Counted from the first letter of the stretch, positions 1 to 7,780 are shown. The stretch is DNA of 21,928 bases from Streptococcus sp. (GCA_003521145.1 DOTL01000041.1:1-21928), one strand, 5' to 3'. Notes: a model not told the origin generated them from the sequence alone. Program-made: numbers and translations.

Positions 1-16
1 TTTTGGACATAATAAA

Positions 17-76
17 ACTCCCCCTATAGTTTCTAGTGAAAATTTTTATTTTTTCACTGTCCACTATAAGGGGAGT
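17..76 (-). terminator. Long interrupted hairpin, terminator of the DUF915 pseudogene
   Basis: Outer arms at 17-30 and 63-76 pair with one exception, which becomes a U-G wobble when read on the minus strand. An inner 8-bp stem (AGTGAAAA at 35-42, TTTTCACT at 51-58) extends the hairpin. On the minus strand it is followed by TTTTATTATG. It therefore fits an intrinsic terminator for the minus-strand gene ending at 118. Its outer stem resembles the hairpin at 7781-7811, so it could also be a small dispersed palindrome. Confidence 0.6.
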
Positions 77-117
77 ATATCAAGCCTCTACTAGATTTTT
101 TTTGTATTCTTATCAAC

Positions 118-859
118 TCATTTTCCCCACAAGAAAGCATTTAGAGGCTTATCAACCAAGGCTGTTTCATGGTGTTTACTGTGTTGGCCGTTAGGACCTG
201 TGATTTCCTTTTCTTGGTAGGATTTGACATGACCTTTAAGCAGAAGAGACAAGAGCTCCTCATATGACTCGGTCATGCTAGTTGGTTTTCCTTCGCCATC
301 TAGAGAATTTTCTTCCCGTTCATCCATGCCGATAATCCCGTTAAAGTGACCGGCGATATCCACTTGTTTGACGAGTTTAGGTAGACTGGTATCACTGCCA
401 TGCTGGAGCATATAATAGACGATAGCTATATTGCCGTAGGGGTGACCAACCATGTTCATCTCAGTGATTCCGTAGGTATCTTGGAGAGCTTTGACGACAG
501 CGTAGGCATAGTTGCTCTGGTCCTAGTCAATTATTGTCAAAATTGTCTAGGACAATCGGATTGACCGCATCTTTTTGAATAGTCCCTTTCAGAGTAACGG
601 TCCCATCTTCAGCCACATTGGCTTCAATAATGGTTTGGGTCACACCAGATTTTTTAGCTGCATTAGCCATGTGTCTTTCCGTATGACTGTTTGAGCCCCA
701 ACCATGGAAAAAGATGGTTGGACGGCTTGATTGAATCAATATTTTTCTTGCTTCTGCTTTTACGGCCTGCGCTTGGTTTTGGGAAATAAAATACCAAACA
801 CCTACACAAACAAGACCAAGTATTGCTAAAAGACTGAAAATAAGAGTTTTTTTCTTCAT
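118..859 (-). pseudogene. DUF915-type alpha/beta hydrolase, frameshifted and decayed
   Basis: The N-terminal part starts at ATG 859, preceded by AGAAAGG. It encodes MKKKTLIF, one membrane-spanning or signal-anchor segment, then FFHGWGSNSHTERHM, the oxyanion-type motif of the DUF915 hydrolases. It stops at 527 after VLDNFDNN. The frame continues as DQSNYAYAVVKALQDTYG and then NMVGHPYGN to the C-terminal FLWGK at 118. A frameshift with nearby stops lies around 513-530. The nucleophile elbow expected as GHSxG reads GHPYG, so the catalytic Ser is replaced by Pro. From memory of family proteins (about 280 residues) roughly 35-40 residues, probably including the acid residue region, are missing between SYEELLSLL and LKGHVKSYQEK. 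It looks dead by three independent routes. The in-vivo substrate of the family is unknown. Confidence 0.8.
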
Positions 860-942
860 ATAAACCTTTCTGATTTGCTTTATGTAAGAGCTAAATGGTC
901 CTAACTTTTTTACTTGCAATACTGATTACGAACTCATTCATC

Positions 943-1041
943 TTATATATTTTCCTTAATGAAACGATCCATCTCTTCAAACGGAATCACGTTCACCTGG
1001 TCATAAAGGTCTGTGTGACTAGCCCTTTCGACTGTAATCAT
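943..1041 (-). CDS. Tiny ORF (32 aa) with strong ribosome binding site, unknown
   Basis: ATG at 1041 is preceded by AAAGGAG with suitable spacing, a better ribosome binding site than most genes here. It reads MITVERASHTDLY, then NVIPFEEMDRF, and stops at TAA 943. It lies between the alcohol dehydrogenase terminator and the decayed hydrolase on the same strand. There is no membrane segment or motif that I recognise. It may be the start of a truncated gene, because the acidic, folded-looking composition does not resemble a leader peptide. Function unknown. Confidence 0.3.
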   Translation of the reverse strand: MITVERASHTDLYDQVNVIPFEEMDRFIKENI

Positions 1042-1065
1042 TTTTTGTCTCCTTTGCAACATATA

Positions 1066-1108
1066 AAAAGGCTTGGAAACACAACTCTTTTGCATTACCA
1101 AGGCTTTT
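1066..1108 (-). terminator. Terminator after the alcohol dehydrogenase gene
   Basis: AAAAGGCTTGG (1066-1076) and CCAAGGCTTTT (1098-1108) pair with one mismatch around a 21-nt loop. On the minus strand the hairpin is followed by a T-rich tail. It lies directly downstream of the stop codon at 1120. Confidence 0.65.
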
Positions 1109-1119
1109 GTATAACTTAA

Positions 1120-2157
1120 CTAATTTAAAACAATCATAGATTTAATAGACTTGCGTTCATCCATATCTTTATAAGCCTGATTAATATCTTCCAATTTATA
1201 ACTTGTCGTAAAGACTCGGCCTGGATTGATGTCGCCATCAAGAACAGCTTTTAACAAAAATTGTTTATCATAGGTTGTGACAGAGGCTACCCCTCCTGAC
1301 ACTGAAATATTTTGGGCAAAGGTCGAACCAAGGGAACGGTTATTATAATGAGGCACACCGACAAATCCCATACGACCACCGTTATGGAGAACACCAAGAG
1401 CTTGTTCTAATGCCGCTTCAGTACCGACACATTCGAGAGCTGCATCTGCTCCTCCCCCGAGGATTTCACGGACTTTGTCAATGCCTTTTTCGCCACGCTC
1501 AGCTACAACCGCAGTCGCACCTGACTCCAAAGCCATCTTTTGACGATCTTCGTGACGGCTCATAAGGACAATTTGAGAAGCTCCACGCATCTTAGATGCA
1601 ATGACAGCACATTGACCAACAGCCCCATCTCCGATAACGACAACCTTATCACCCTTTTGTACATTAGCAACACGCGCAGCATGGTAACCCGTCGGCATAA
1701 CATCAGCAAGTGTCAAAAGTGACTTGAGCATGCCTTCGCTATAATCTGAAGGTTGCCCAGGAATTTTGACAAGGGCCCAGTTGGCAAAGTGGAAACGGAT
1801 ATACTCAGCCTGCACGCCCCCAGACCAGTTATTACCTGAGTGGTTATCACAAGAGCCGTCAAAACCAGCTCGACAAGCATCACACTGACCACACCCATGT
1901 GTGAAAGGTGCAATGACAAAGTCTCCTGGTTTTACCGTTGTAACTTGCTCGCCAACTTCTTCGACAATTCCGATAGCCTCATGACCACTATTTCTATGTC
2001 CCTCTTCCATTTCCGGATTACGGTAACTCCAAAGGTCAGATCCACAAACGCAAGTACGTACTATCTTGATAATGGCATCATCTGCTACCACGATTTGCGG
2101 GCGATCAATTTCTGCCAGCCCCACTTGTCCAGCTTTGGTATAAACTGCTGATTTCAT
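1120..2157 (-). CDS. Zinc-dependent alcohol dehydrogenase (MDR family)
   Basis: This is a complete 345-residue medium-chain dehydrogenase, the usual length. Catalytic zinc ligands are visible at Cys38 (CGSDLW) and His59-Glu60 (GHE). A structural zinc lobe has four cysteines at about 89, 92, 95 and 103. The Rossmann motif GDGAVGQ is at 176-182, so NAD(P)H is the expected cofactor. The start ATG is preceded by AGAGGTAG. The protein resembles zinc dehydrogenases common in streptococci and lactobacilli, generally used for alcohol/aldehyde interconversion or aldehyde detoxification in the cytoplasm. The substrate cannot be fixed from sequence. A 2,3-butanediol dehydrogenase role is possible but not supported by context, since the acetoin genes lie 6 kb away. 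The gene appears to be its own unit, with a terminator at 1066-1108. Confidence 0.88.
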   Translation of the reverse strand: MKSAVYTKAGQVGLAEIDRPQIVVADDAIIKIVRTCVCGSDLWSYRNPEMEEGHRNSGHEAIGIVEEVGEQVTTVKPGDFVIAPFTHGCGQCDACRAGFDGSCDNHSGNNWSGGVQAEYIRFHFANWALVKIPGQPSDYSEGMLKSLLTLADVMPTGYHAARVANVQKGDKVVVIGDGAVGQCAVIASKMRGASQIVLMSRHEDRQKMALESGATAVVAERGEKGIDKVREILGGGADAALECVGTEAALEQALGVLHNGGRMGFVGVPHYNNRSLGSTFAQNISVSGGVASVTTYDKQFLLKAVLDGDINPGRVFTTSYKLEDINQAYKDMDERKSIKSMIVLN

Positions 2158-2253
2158 ATATCTACCTCTATTTCTTTAGTTATAGTTAGTATACACTTTT
2201 AGGCAAGCTTTAGCTCACATCATTCCCTCCAAATTACTTTCAAACAATAGCAA

Positions 2254-3348
2254 CTAATCATATTTTTTTCCATACTTCTTTTCAAGCATTTTCTTAACTA
2301 GATATGGAATCTTGACATGTTCTAGACCTTTTTTAGCAATCAATTTCTTGACGAAATCGGGTATTTGAATATCCTTTCCCTCATCCAAAATCTGACCTAT
2401 GCTAGAAGGAGCTTCCAGCTCTTCAAAGGTATCAAGCTTAGGTTGATAGTAACTATAGTCACCGTCTATATGAGACTGAATAGCTGAAAGAAGGGCCTGG
2501 ATTAAACGAGGATCGCTATTTGGCATGGGAGGTCTGTGATAGGCTACACCTAGCTCTTGGCAAAGTTCCTTACATTCCACATCATTATCAAAAAGAACCT
2601 CAATATGCTCACTAATAAAGACAATAGGGACAAAAATATAGTGGTCTGGGTGTTCACGCTCATCTCGTAGATATTCTAAGACATCAGGCTTAATCCAAGG
2701 AATACCTATATCACTCTCACTCTGCCAAGTATTAGTGTACTGCTCTTCCCTAAGTCCTAAATCCTCCGCAATCAAGCGACTATTATCATAAATCTGGTCG
2801 ATATAAGGGTCACCAAAATCTAGTGCCAAAACTGGGACACTGTGAGCTGAAAAAATCACCTTATAACTATCGTCTCCAATCTGATCTAAAATCTTTCGGA
2901 TTTCATCAGCCCAATAGTGAAGAAGAGAAGGTTCGCGGTACCAGTCCTTGATAATTTGGAACCTAATATGCTCACTTTCTAAAAATTTCTCATATCCCAT
3001 AACAGAATAGTAAGAATAATGGGGCTCTAAAATCAAGCACAAACATTCTTCAATTCCGTCATTCTCCATCTGTGTAATCACATCTGTAATGAAAGGTCGT
3101 GAAAATTTATTGGCAAAGTAAACCGACACTTGTTCTCCAAGAGCAGAAGCAACCAAATCCACTTCTTCTCTAGTTATCCTTTGGAGTGGAGTTCCACCAA
3201 TTCGGACGTAATTGTCATGTAAAATCTGAATTTCATGTGGTTCAGGACGAACACCACGCCGGATATTCGTGAAAAACTCCGCTACTCCTTCATAGGTAAT
3301 CTCTTCTGGTGACCCAAAGGTCATCATCAACACAGCTCTTTTACTCAT
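2254..3348 (-). CDS. hemH: Ferrochelatase (coproporphyrin III ferrochelatase type)
   Basis: This 364-residue protein inserts iron into a porphyrin, the metal-insertion step of heme synthesis. It starts with the family hallmark RAVLMMTFGSPE. The catalytic His sits in FSAHS (His169) and the catalytic acidic site in ISEHIEVLFD (Glu250), so the active site looks intact. Bacillus-type enzymes are about 310 residues. This one has an extra lysine-rich tail of about 50 residues ending KKYGKKYD. The start ATG has AAGGAG five bases upstream. No other heme-synthesis gene is in the window, and fermentative streptococci generally lack the pathway, so it may use imported porphyrin or act in metal or porphyrin handling. 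It is followed by about 100 bp with no terminator that I can see. Confidence 0.9.
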   Translation of the reverse strand: MSKRAVLMMTFGSPEEITYEGVAEFFTNIRRGVRPEPHEIQILHDNYVRIGGTPLQRITREEVDLVASALGEQVSVYFANKFSRPFITDVITQMENDGIEECLCLILEPHYSYYSVMGYEKFLESEHIRFQIIKDWYREPSLLHYWADEIRKILDQIGDDSYKVIFSAHSVPVLALDFGDPYIDQIYDNSRLIAEDLGLREEQYTNTWQSESDIGIPWIKPDVLEYLRDEREHPDHYIFVPIVFISEHIEVLFDNDVECKELCQELGVAYHRPPMPNSDPRLIQALLSAIQSHIDGDYSYYQPKLDTFEELEAPSSIGQILDEGKDIQIPDFVKKLIAKKGLEHVKIPYLVKKMLEKKYGKKYD

Positions 3349-3414
3349 AATTACTCCTTGTTCTATATTTGTTCTATTTTATCATGAAGAGGATTACTTT
3401 AGGGAAATTAGTAT

Positions 3415-3450
3415 CAAAATAACTCTTAAAGGTAGACTCTAAGAGTTTAA
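3415..3450 (-). terminator. Terminator after czcD
   Basis: AACTCTT (3421-3427) and AAGAGTT (3441-3447) form a 7-bp stem. On the minus strand it is followed by ATTTTG. It lies just downstream of the czcD stop at 3460. The stem is short, so this is a modest call. Confidence 0.45.
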
Positions 3451-3459
3451 AAACAAACC

Positions 3460-4356
3460 TTAATGATGGTGTTGCTGCTCACTTTCTGCCTCCAGCTCTT
3501 CGATATTTCGCTTGTGAGTTTGGTGGGTTGCCAAGTCTTCATCAACTTCGATGGTGATATTTTGAAAGCCACTCTCTTTGAGCAAGTCTCGGATAGACTT
3601 TTTACAAACCTCCTTATGTTTGACATACTCCAGACAAACATGGACAATAGCATTTTTCTCCAAGCCGTCCATGGTCCAAAGATTAAGCTGATTGATACTA
3701 GCAACATTATCCAACTGCTTTAAGTCATTCTTAACTTGCTTGATATCTACCCCTTCTGGCACAGCATCCAGGAAAATCTTGAGCGTGCTCCAAAAACGTG
3801 GAATGGCTTTGGACAGAATAAAGAAGGAAATAGCAAGAGACAAGAGGGGATCTAGGATATACCAGTCCGTAAATCGGAGGACAATGGCCATCAGGATGAC
3901 AACCAACCAACCTAAGGTATCTTCCAAAAAATGCAGGCTGAGAATGGATTCATTCTTGGTCTGCCCCTTGTGAATGACCAGACTCGCCAGCATATTGACA
4001 CTGATAGCAATAATTCCCAACCAAAGAAGCCCTTCGTCATTGACGGGTTGTGGGTGGAAAAGCTTGCTTACATTTTCTAAAATCACCATACCAGACCCGG
4101 TCATCAGAATGACTGCCGTTACTAAAGCCCCTAATAAGCTAAAACGCTTGTAGCCTAGGGTATAGCGACTATCTTCTTCACGATTGGAGATCGTTTCTAG
4201 AAATGCCGAGAGGCCAATGGCTAGAGCATCCCCCAAGTCATGGACAGAGTCAGCGAGAACAGCACTGGAACCAAAGATTCCCCCTGCAATAAACTCAACA
4301 ATGGCAAAGCTTAGATTCAAGAAAAAAGCCAACCAGACTGCATGTTTTGAACTCAT
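3460..4356 (-). CDS. czcD: Zinc/cation efflux protein of the CDF family (CzcD)
   Basis: This 298-residue cation diffusion facilitator exports divalent metal (probably Zn2+) in exchange for protons across the cytoplasmic membrane. About six membrane segments occupy residues 6-190. The two intramembrane metal-site motifs are clear: HDLGD (His39, Asp43) in segment 2 and HFLED (His142, Asp146) in segment 5. The C-terminal cytoplasmic metal-sensing domain spans about 195-285, followed by a tail ending QQHHH that may bind metal. The ribosome site AGGAAGG precedes the ATG. The divergent TetR-family gene (SczA type) and the matching operators in the shared 5' region indicate zinc-responsive control, as known for czcD in Streptococcus pneumoniae. 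Confidence 0.9.
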   Translation of the reverse strand: MSSKHAVWLAFFLNLSFAIVEFIAGGIFGSSAVLADSVHDLGDALAIGLSAFLETISNREEDSRYTLGYKRFSLLGALVTAVILMTGSGMVILENVSKLFHPQPVNDEGLLWLGIIAISVNMLASLVIHKGQTKNESILSLHFLEDTLGWLVVILMAIVLRFTDWYILDPLLSLAISFFILSKAIPRFWSTLKIFLDAVPEGVDIKQVKNDLKQLDNVASINQLNLWTMDGLEKNAIVHVCLEYVKHKEVCKKSIRDLLKESGFQNITIEVDEDLATHQTHKRNIEELEAESEQQHHH

Positions 4357-4371
4357 TTTTTACCTTCCTTT

Positions 4372-4406
4372 GGTATAATAGATTCACGAACATCATGTTC
4401 AATATC
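4372..4406 (-). promoter_or_regulatory. czcD promoter overlapped by SczA-type operator
   Basis: Read on the minus strand, TTGAAC (-35) is followed after 16 bp by TATTAT (-10), ending shortly before the czcD ribosome site. The inverted repeat CGAACA-N3-TGTTCA (4387-4401, plus strand) covers the -35 element. Its arms match those of a second repeat at 4465-4479. From memory, SczA of pneumococcus represses when bound over the -35 and activates from an upstream site. The arrangement here fits that model. Confidence 0.7.
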
Positions 4407-4464
4407 TATTATCCAATACTATCAACAGAAAGGATAGGAGCAAACCGTTCGCTGTGTACGTTAC

Positions 4465-4479
4465 TGAACAGTTTGTTCA
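4465..4479. promoter_or_regulatory. Second SczA-type operator (perfect palindrome)
   Basis: TGAACA-GTT-TGTTCA is a perfect 6-bp inverted repeat with a 3-bp spacer. It has the same architecture as the repeat at 4387-4401, with centres 78 bp apart. It sits just upstream of the preferred sczA start at 4490. A role as the zinc-dependent activation site for czcD and/or an autoregulatory site is inferred from position and from the known pneumococcal system. Confidence 0.65.
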
Positions 4480-4489
4480 TAGTGTCCAT

Positions 4490-5029
4490 ATGACTGCACA
4501 AGATCGTCGCATTACCAAGACTAGAAAAGCCATCTATCAAGCTTTCTTGCACTTACTTAACCAAAAAGATTATGAGGCCATCACCGTTCAGGAGATTATT
4601 GACTTGGCTGATGTGGGGCGTTCGACCTTTTACAGCCATTATGAGAGCAAAGAGTTACTACTGGATGAGCTCTGCCAAAAGCTCTTTCACCATTTATTTG
4701 AGCGTGCTCAATACCTCTCTCCACAAGACTACCTGGCCCATATCTTTCAACATTTTAAGAAAAATCAAGACCATGTAACCAGTCTCTTGCTTTCAAAAAA
4801 CGATTATTTTATCCGGCAGCTGCGAAAAGAACTGGAACATGACGTCTATCCAATGGTAGCCGACGAACTGATTCAATCACACCCCAATATTCCTCACTCC
4901 TATCTCAAGCACCTGGTTGTCAGCCACTTCATTGAAACTCTCAGCTGGTGGCTAAAAAAGGGTAAGTCCTACACCGAGCAAGAAGTCATCCAGTTTTATT
5001 TGGAGATACTGCACGCAAACTCTAAATGA
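4490..5029 (+). CDS. sczA: TetR-family zinc-responsive regulator (SczA type)
   Basis: This is a 179-residue TetR/AcrR regulator. The N-terminal helix-turn-helix is at about 31-51 (ITVQEIIDLADVGRSTFYSH), with the typical STFYSHY recognition helix. The remaining helical domain would bind the effector. It is divergent from czcD with two shared inverted repeats, the arrangement of sczA in pneumococcus, where the protein senses Zn2+ and activates czcD. The start is uncertain: ATG 4490 lacks a good ribosome site, and an in-frame GTG at 4454 is possible (191 residues), with GGAG 13 bases upstream of it. ATG 4490 is preferred because 4454 would place the operator inside the gene. The two small membrane protein genes that follow may be co-transcribed. 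Confidence 0.8.
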   Translation: MTAQDRRITKTRKAIYQAFLHLLNQKDYEAITVQEIIDLADVGRSTFYSHYESKELLLDELCQKLFHHLFERAQYLSPQDYLAHIFQHFKKNQDHVTSLLLSKNDYFIRQLRKELEHDVYPMVADELIQSHPNIPHSYLKHLVVSHFIETLSWWLKKGKSYTEQEVIQFYLEILHANSK

Positions 5030-5060
5030 ACCTCCTGTTATCTAGAAAGGACTAGCTTTC

Positions 5061-5534
5061 ATGTCTACCTTACAATTTTATTTCCTTTTTCCGAGTTTAT
5101 TCATGCTTCACGAACTCGAAGAAATCATTTGGATGCCATCTTTTGTCAAAAAACTATCAACCCATTTTCCAGATAATCGAATCCTTTCTTATTACACTCC
5201 TTTTACTTTCAATGCTATTGTCTTGGAGCAATTTCTGATCCTACTACTATCACTTTTTCTTAGTTACCAGTTTAACAACTATACTATTTACATAACCATT
5301 GTGATTGCTTATATCTACCATGTTTTTGGACATCTGATTCAGACAGTCGTTATTCGAAAATATGTACCGGGATTGCTAACTGGTATTTTTACGAGTTTAT
5401 TTTCTCTATTCTATCTCAAAAATAACGTACCAATCAATCTTTATTGGTACTCTTTTATCACTTTAATCCTTATCATTGTTAATCTTGTGCTTTCATTCAT
5501 GGTTCTTCATAAGAAGACTCTCAAACTAAGGTAA
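5061..5534 (+). CDS. HXXEE-domain membrane protein
   Basis: This 157-residue integral membrane protein has about four or five hydrophobic segments. The N-terminal motif HELEE (His17, Glu18, Glu20, Glu21) is the hallmark of the HXXEE family (PF13787 as I recall it). Further conserved-looking histidines lie at His87 and His91 (YHVFGH). Together these polar residues inside membrane helices look like a metal or catalytic site, but the biochemical role of the family is unknown to me. The ribosome site AGAAAGGA lies 10 bases before the ATG. The gene starts 31 bp after sczA, so it is probably in the same transcript. Confidence 0.7.
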   Translation: MSTLQFYFLFPSLFMLHELEEIIWMPSFVKKLSTHFPDNRILSYYTPFTFNAIVLEQFLILLLSLFLSYQFNNYTIYITIVIAYIYHVFGHLIQTVVIRKYVPGLLTGIFTSLFSLFYLKNNVPINLYWYSFITLILIIVNLVLSFMVLHKKTLKLR

Positions 5535-5602
5535 GTTAAAGTCTTAAGTTCTTAACACTGTCACATTACATTTACTTTAATTATCCTAGAAAGAAAACAA
5601 AT

Positions 5603-5935
5603 ATGCCACTTTATTACATTTTCAACATTATTACAGCCTTATTTGCCCTTGCTTTTGCTCTTCTTCATTTATTAGTCAGCTTTTCCGAATTAAAAAAGGG
5701 CAAGAAGACCTTTGGAATTTACCTACTTTTTCTAGGAAGTAGCCTTGCGACCTTCTCTCTCATCCTCTACTTCTTATTGCCGATTGTCGCACTATCTCTT
5801 TGGCTGATTGGTTGTGGGTTGATTTGCTACGGAGCCTATTGGAATGGCAAGCACAAAGAAAACTTCCATCCAGCCCATCATGTCATTCGGATTGGAATCG
5901 CTCTGATTCTTACCATTTTGATAGCCCTCATCTAA
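5603..5935 (+). CDS. Small membrane protein, unknown function
   Basis: This 110-residue protein consists of about four hydrophobic segments (roughly residues 4-26, 37-58, 60-80 and 93-110), separated by basic loops such as ELKKGKKT and NGKHKENFHPAHH. The third loop holds several histidines. The ribosome site AGAAAG precedes the ATG. It lies 68 bp after the HXXEE gene, and the group ends at the terminator at 5937-5974. It could belong to the sczA transcript. I do not recognise a named family. Confidence 0.6.
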   Translation: MPLYYIFNIITALFALAFALLHLLVSFSELKKGKKTFGIYLLFLGSSLATFSLILYFLLPIVALSLWLIGCGLICYGAYWNGKHKENFHPAHHVIRIGIALILTILIALI

Positions 5936-5936
5936 G

Positions 5937-5974
5937 AAAAACTCAAGTTTTCATTGATAAAACTTGAGTTTTTT
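5937..5974. terminator. Bidirectional terminator
   Basis: A perfect 15-bp inverted repeat (AAAAACTCAAGTTTT at 5937-5951 and its complement at 5959-5973) has a 7-nt loop and A/T tails on both sides. It serves the plus-strand sczA group and the minus-strand dehydrogenase remnant. Confidence 0.85.
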
Positions 5975-5998
5975 GGTAGTTACGAAATCAATAAGGAA

Positions 5999-6873
5999 TT
6001 AAAAATCTTGCTTTTCTTTAAACATTTTGACCTTTTCTTGGCAGTAATCCATTAATTTCTGTGCTTTTTCAAATGAGTAGCCTTTTTCAGATACAGACTT
6101 GACTTTCTTTTCATCAAAATAGTAGCCTGTCAAGCCCCTGACTTCCTCTGATAAGGTGAGATAATAGCCTGTTTCGATTCCCTGATCTAGATCTTTCGAG
6201 AGAGATTTCATCAGGCGTCCGAAGAGAGATTTTTTCGTCTTTTCATCACTAGAATTATTCCCTAAGTTAGTCGAGATAAGACTAGGATGATAGGCATTAA
6301 TAGTGATATTTGAACCTTTTAAAAAGAAATCTCTTGCTAGATAGCGTGTCATCCAAATGGTATAGGGTTTGGAATTATTATAGGCCAACCCTGGATGATA
6401 GTTGTTCTCAAATCCAAAGTCCAAATCCTTGACCTTGGCAAAATGATGCATATAGGAAGAGGTATTGATAACAAGGCCATCAGGCAATTTTTCTAACAAG
6501 GGGATTAGCTCTGTTATAAAAATATAGGGAACCAGAACGGATAACATAAAAGTTAGTTCGACATTTTCACCACTCGCTTTTCGCTCTTTCCCTGCATACA
6601 GACCTGCATTGTTAAATAAGATATCAATCCTTTGAAAGTCTCGCTTGATTTCCTCCACAAATCGATAAACATCATCTAATTTTGAAAAATCAGCCAAGTA
6701 GCTAGACACTCTGCCTCCCAAGGAGACTGCCCGAACCTCCTGAGTAGCCAAAATTCCAGCTTTTGAGGATTGCGACCGTGGAGGATGATATGATGGCCTT
6801 CACTAGCCGGTTTCTTTGCTAGATGCTTACCGATACGGTCCGTAGCACCTGTTAGATGTAGGAAGTAATAACG
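5999..6873 (-). pseudogene. Short-chain dehydrogenase/reductase, frameshifted, start lost
   Basis: The largest open part (5999-6751) contains the SDR motifs LFNNAG and the catalytic YNNSK. The upstream part is in another frame: it reads LTGATDRIGKHLAKK and HHIILHGRNPQKLE, the nucleotide-binding N-terminus, with Arg where the TGxxxGIG motif expects Gly. The frames join at a T-run (plus strand AAAA at 6750-6753), consistent with loss of one base. No start codon is visible. The reading runs back only to about 6873, where sequence belonging to an ABC permease on the other strand begins. The 5' end was therefore removed by a rearrangement. The substrate is unknown; it resembles the retinol dehydrogenase-like SDR branch. 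Confidence 0.8.
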
Positions 6874-7718
6874 ATCGTCAAGATATCACAACACTTGTTG
6901 TCAATGATAAAAATCAAAAAACACTTCAAAATTACATCAAACTCAATCATCGTGAAACTGGTCAGAAGCTTGATTTGACTGACAAAGGCATTATTATCTC
7001 AGAGAAATTGGCGAACCTAGCTGGTGTTTCTGTAGGTGATGAAGTAACCGTTCAAAATAGCCAGGACAAGGACATCAAACTCAAAGTTACTGGTATTTCT
7101 GAGATGTACATGGGGCACTTCATCTTTATGAACGAATCTACTTATAAGGATGCTTTCGGAAAAGAGGCTAGCCAAAATGCTACGATACTTACACTGAAAG
7201 ATCATTCAGACAAAAATGTTGAGCAAACAGCCAGTCGATTTATGGCTCTTGATGGTGTAAAAGGGGATGTCCAAAATACTACTCTAAAGGCACAAATCAA
7301 GACCATCGTCAACTCACTTAGCCGTGTTATGGGAGTGTTGATTGGTGTTTCTATTCTTCTTGCTTTCGTTGTTCTCTTCAATTTAACGAATATCAATGTG
7401 GTAGAGCGTATCCGCGAATTATCAACCATTAAGGTTCTAGGTTTCTTTAATAAAGAAGTGACGCTCTACATCTATCGAGAAACAATTTATCTTTCTATCA
7501 TCGGTATCTTGGTGGGATTCGGACTTGGTTTGGGACTGCATCAATACATGGTAGATGTTATCCCACCTGAAAATATCATGTTCAATACAAGTCTTGGTTG
7601 GCTCATCTACGCTGTTCCAACACTAGTAATCATTATCATTCTGACAGGTCTGGGTATCTTTGTGAACCAACACCTTAAGAAAGTCAATATGCTCGAGGCT
7701 CTAAAATCTGTTGAGTAA
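6873..7718 (+). pseudogene. FtsX-like ABC transporter permease, 3' fragment
   Basis: About 280 codons remain of a much larger permease. The frame is open from about 6855, and the first 34 or so codons (DRQDITTLVVNDKNQ onward) look like genuine protein. There is no convincing start, only a TTG at 6975 without a ribosome site. Visible features are a periplasmic-type domain (IIISEKLANLAGVSVGDEVT), then three membrane segments with the conserved loop VVERIRELSTIKVLGF and the EALKSVE ending typical of MacB/FtsX-type permeases. The N-terminal membrane segment and half the extracytoplasmic region are missing. No ATP-binding subunit is present. The break abuts the truncated dehydrogenase. Probably non-functional. 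Confidence 0.8.
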
Positions 7719-7739
7719 GATATGCTATAACTTAATAAA

Positions 7740-7774
7740 TAAAACGGAAGAGTTAGGACCACTTCGTCGTTTTA
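7740..7774 (+). terminator. Possible terminator after the permease fragment
   Basis: TAAAACG (7740-7746) pairs with CGTTTTA (7768-7774), and GAAG/CTTC extends the stem past a 2-nt bulge. It lies 22 bp after the permease stop. The T-run is short. Confidence 0.35.
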
Positions 7775-7780
7775 AAACAA

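Noticed and set aside
895..1119. 74-codon plus-strand frame with hydrophobic start
   Set aside because: No ribosome site, it runs into the terminator hairpin at 1066-1108, and the hydrophobicity comes from T-rich DNA.
2158..2253. MerR-type (NmlR) promoter before the alcohol dehydrogenase gene
   Set aside because: TATACT is present but there is no dyad across a 19-bp spacer and no convincing -35.
896..7761. Identical 11-mer AGTTAGGACCA (reverse at 896-906, forward at 7751-7761)
   Set aside because: Two short matches in 22 kb of AT-rich DNA, with no extension or related context, are compatible with chance.
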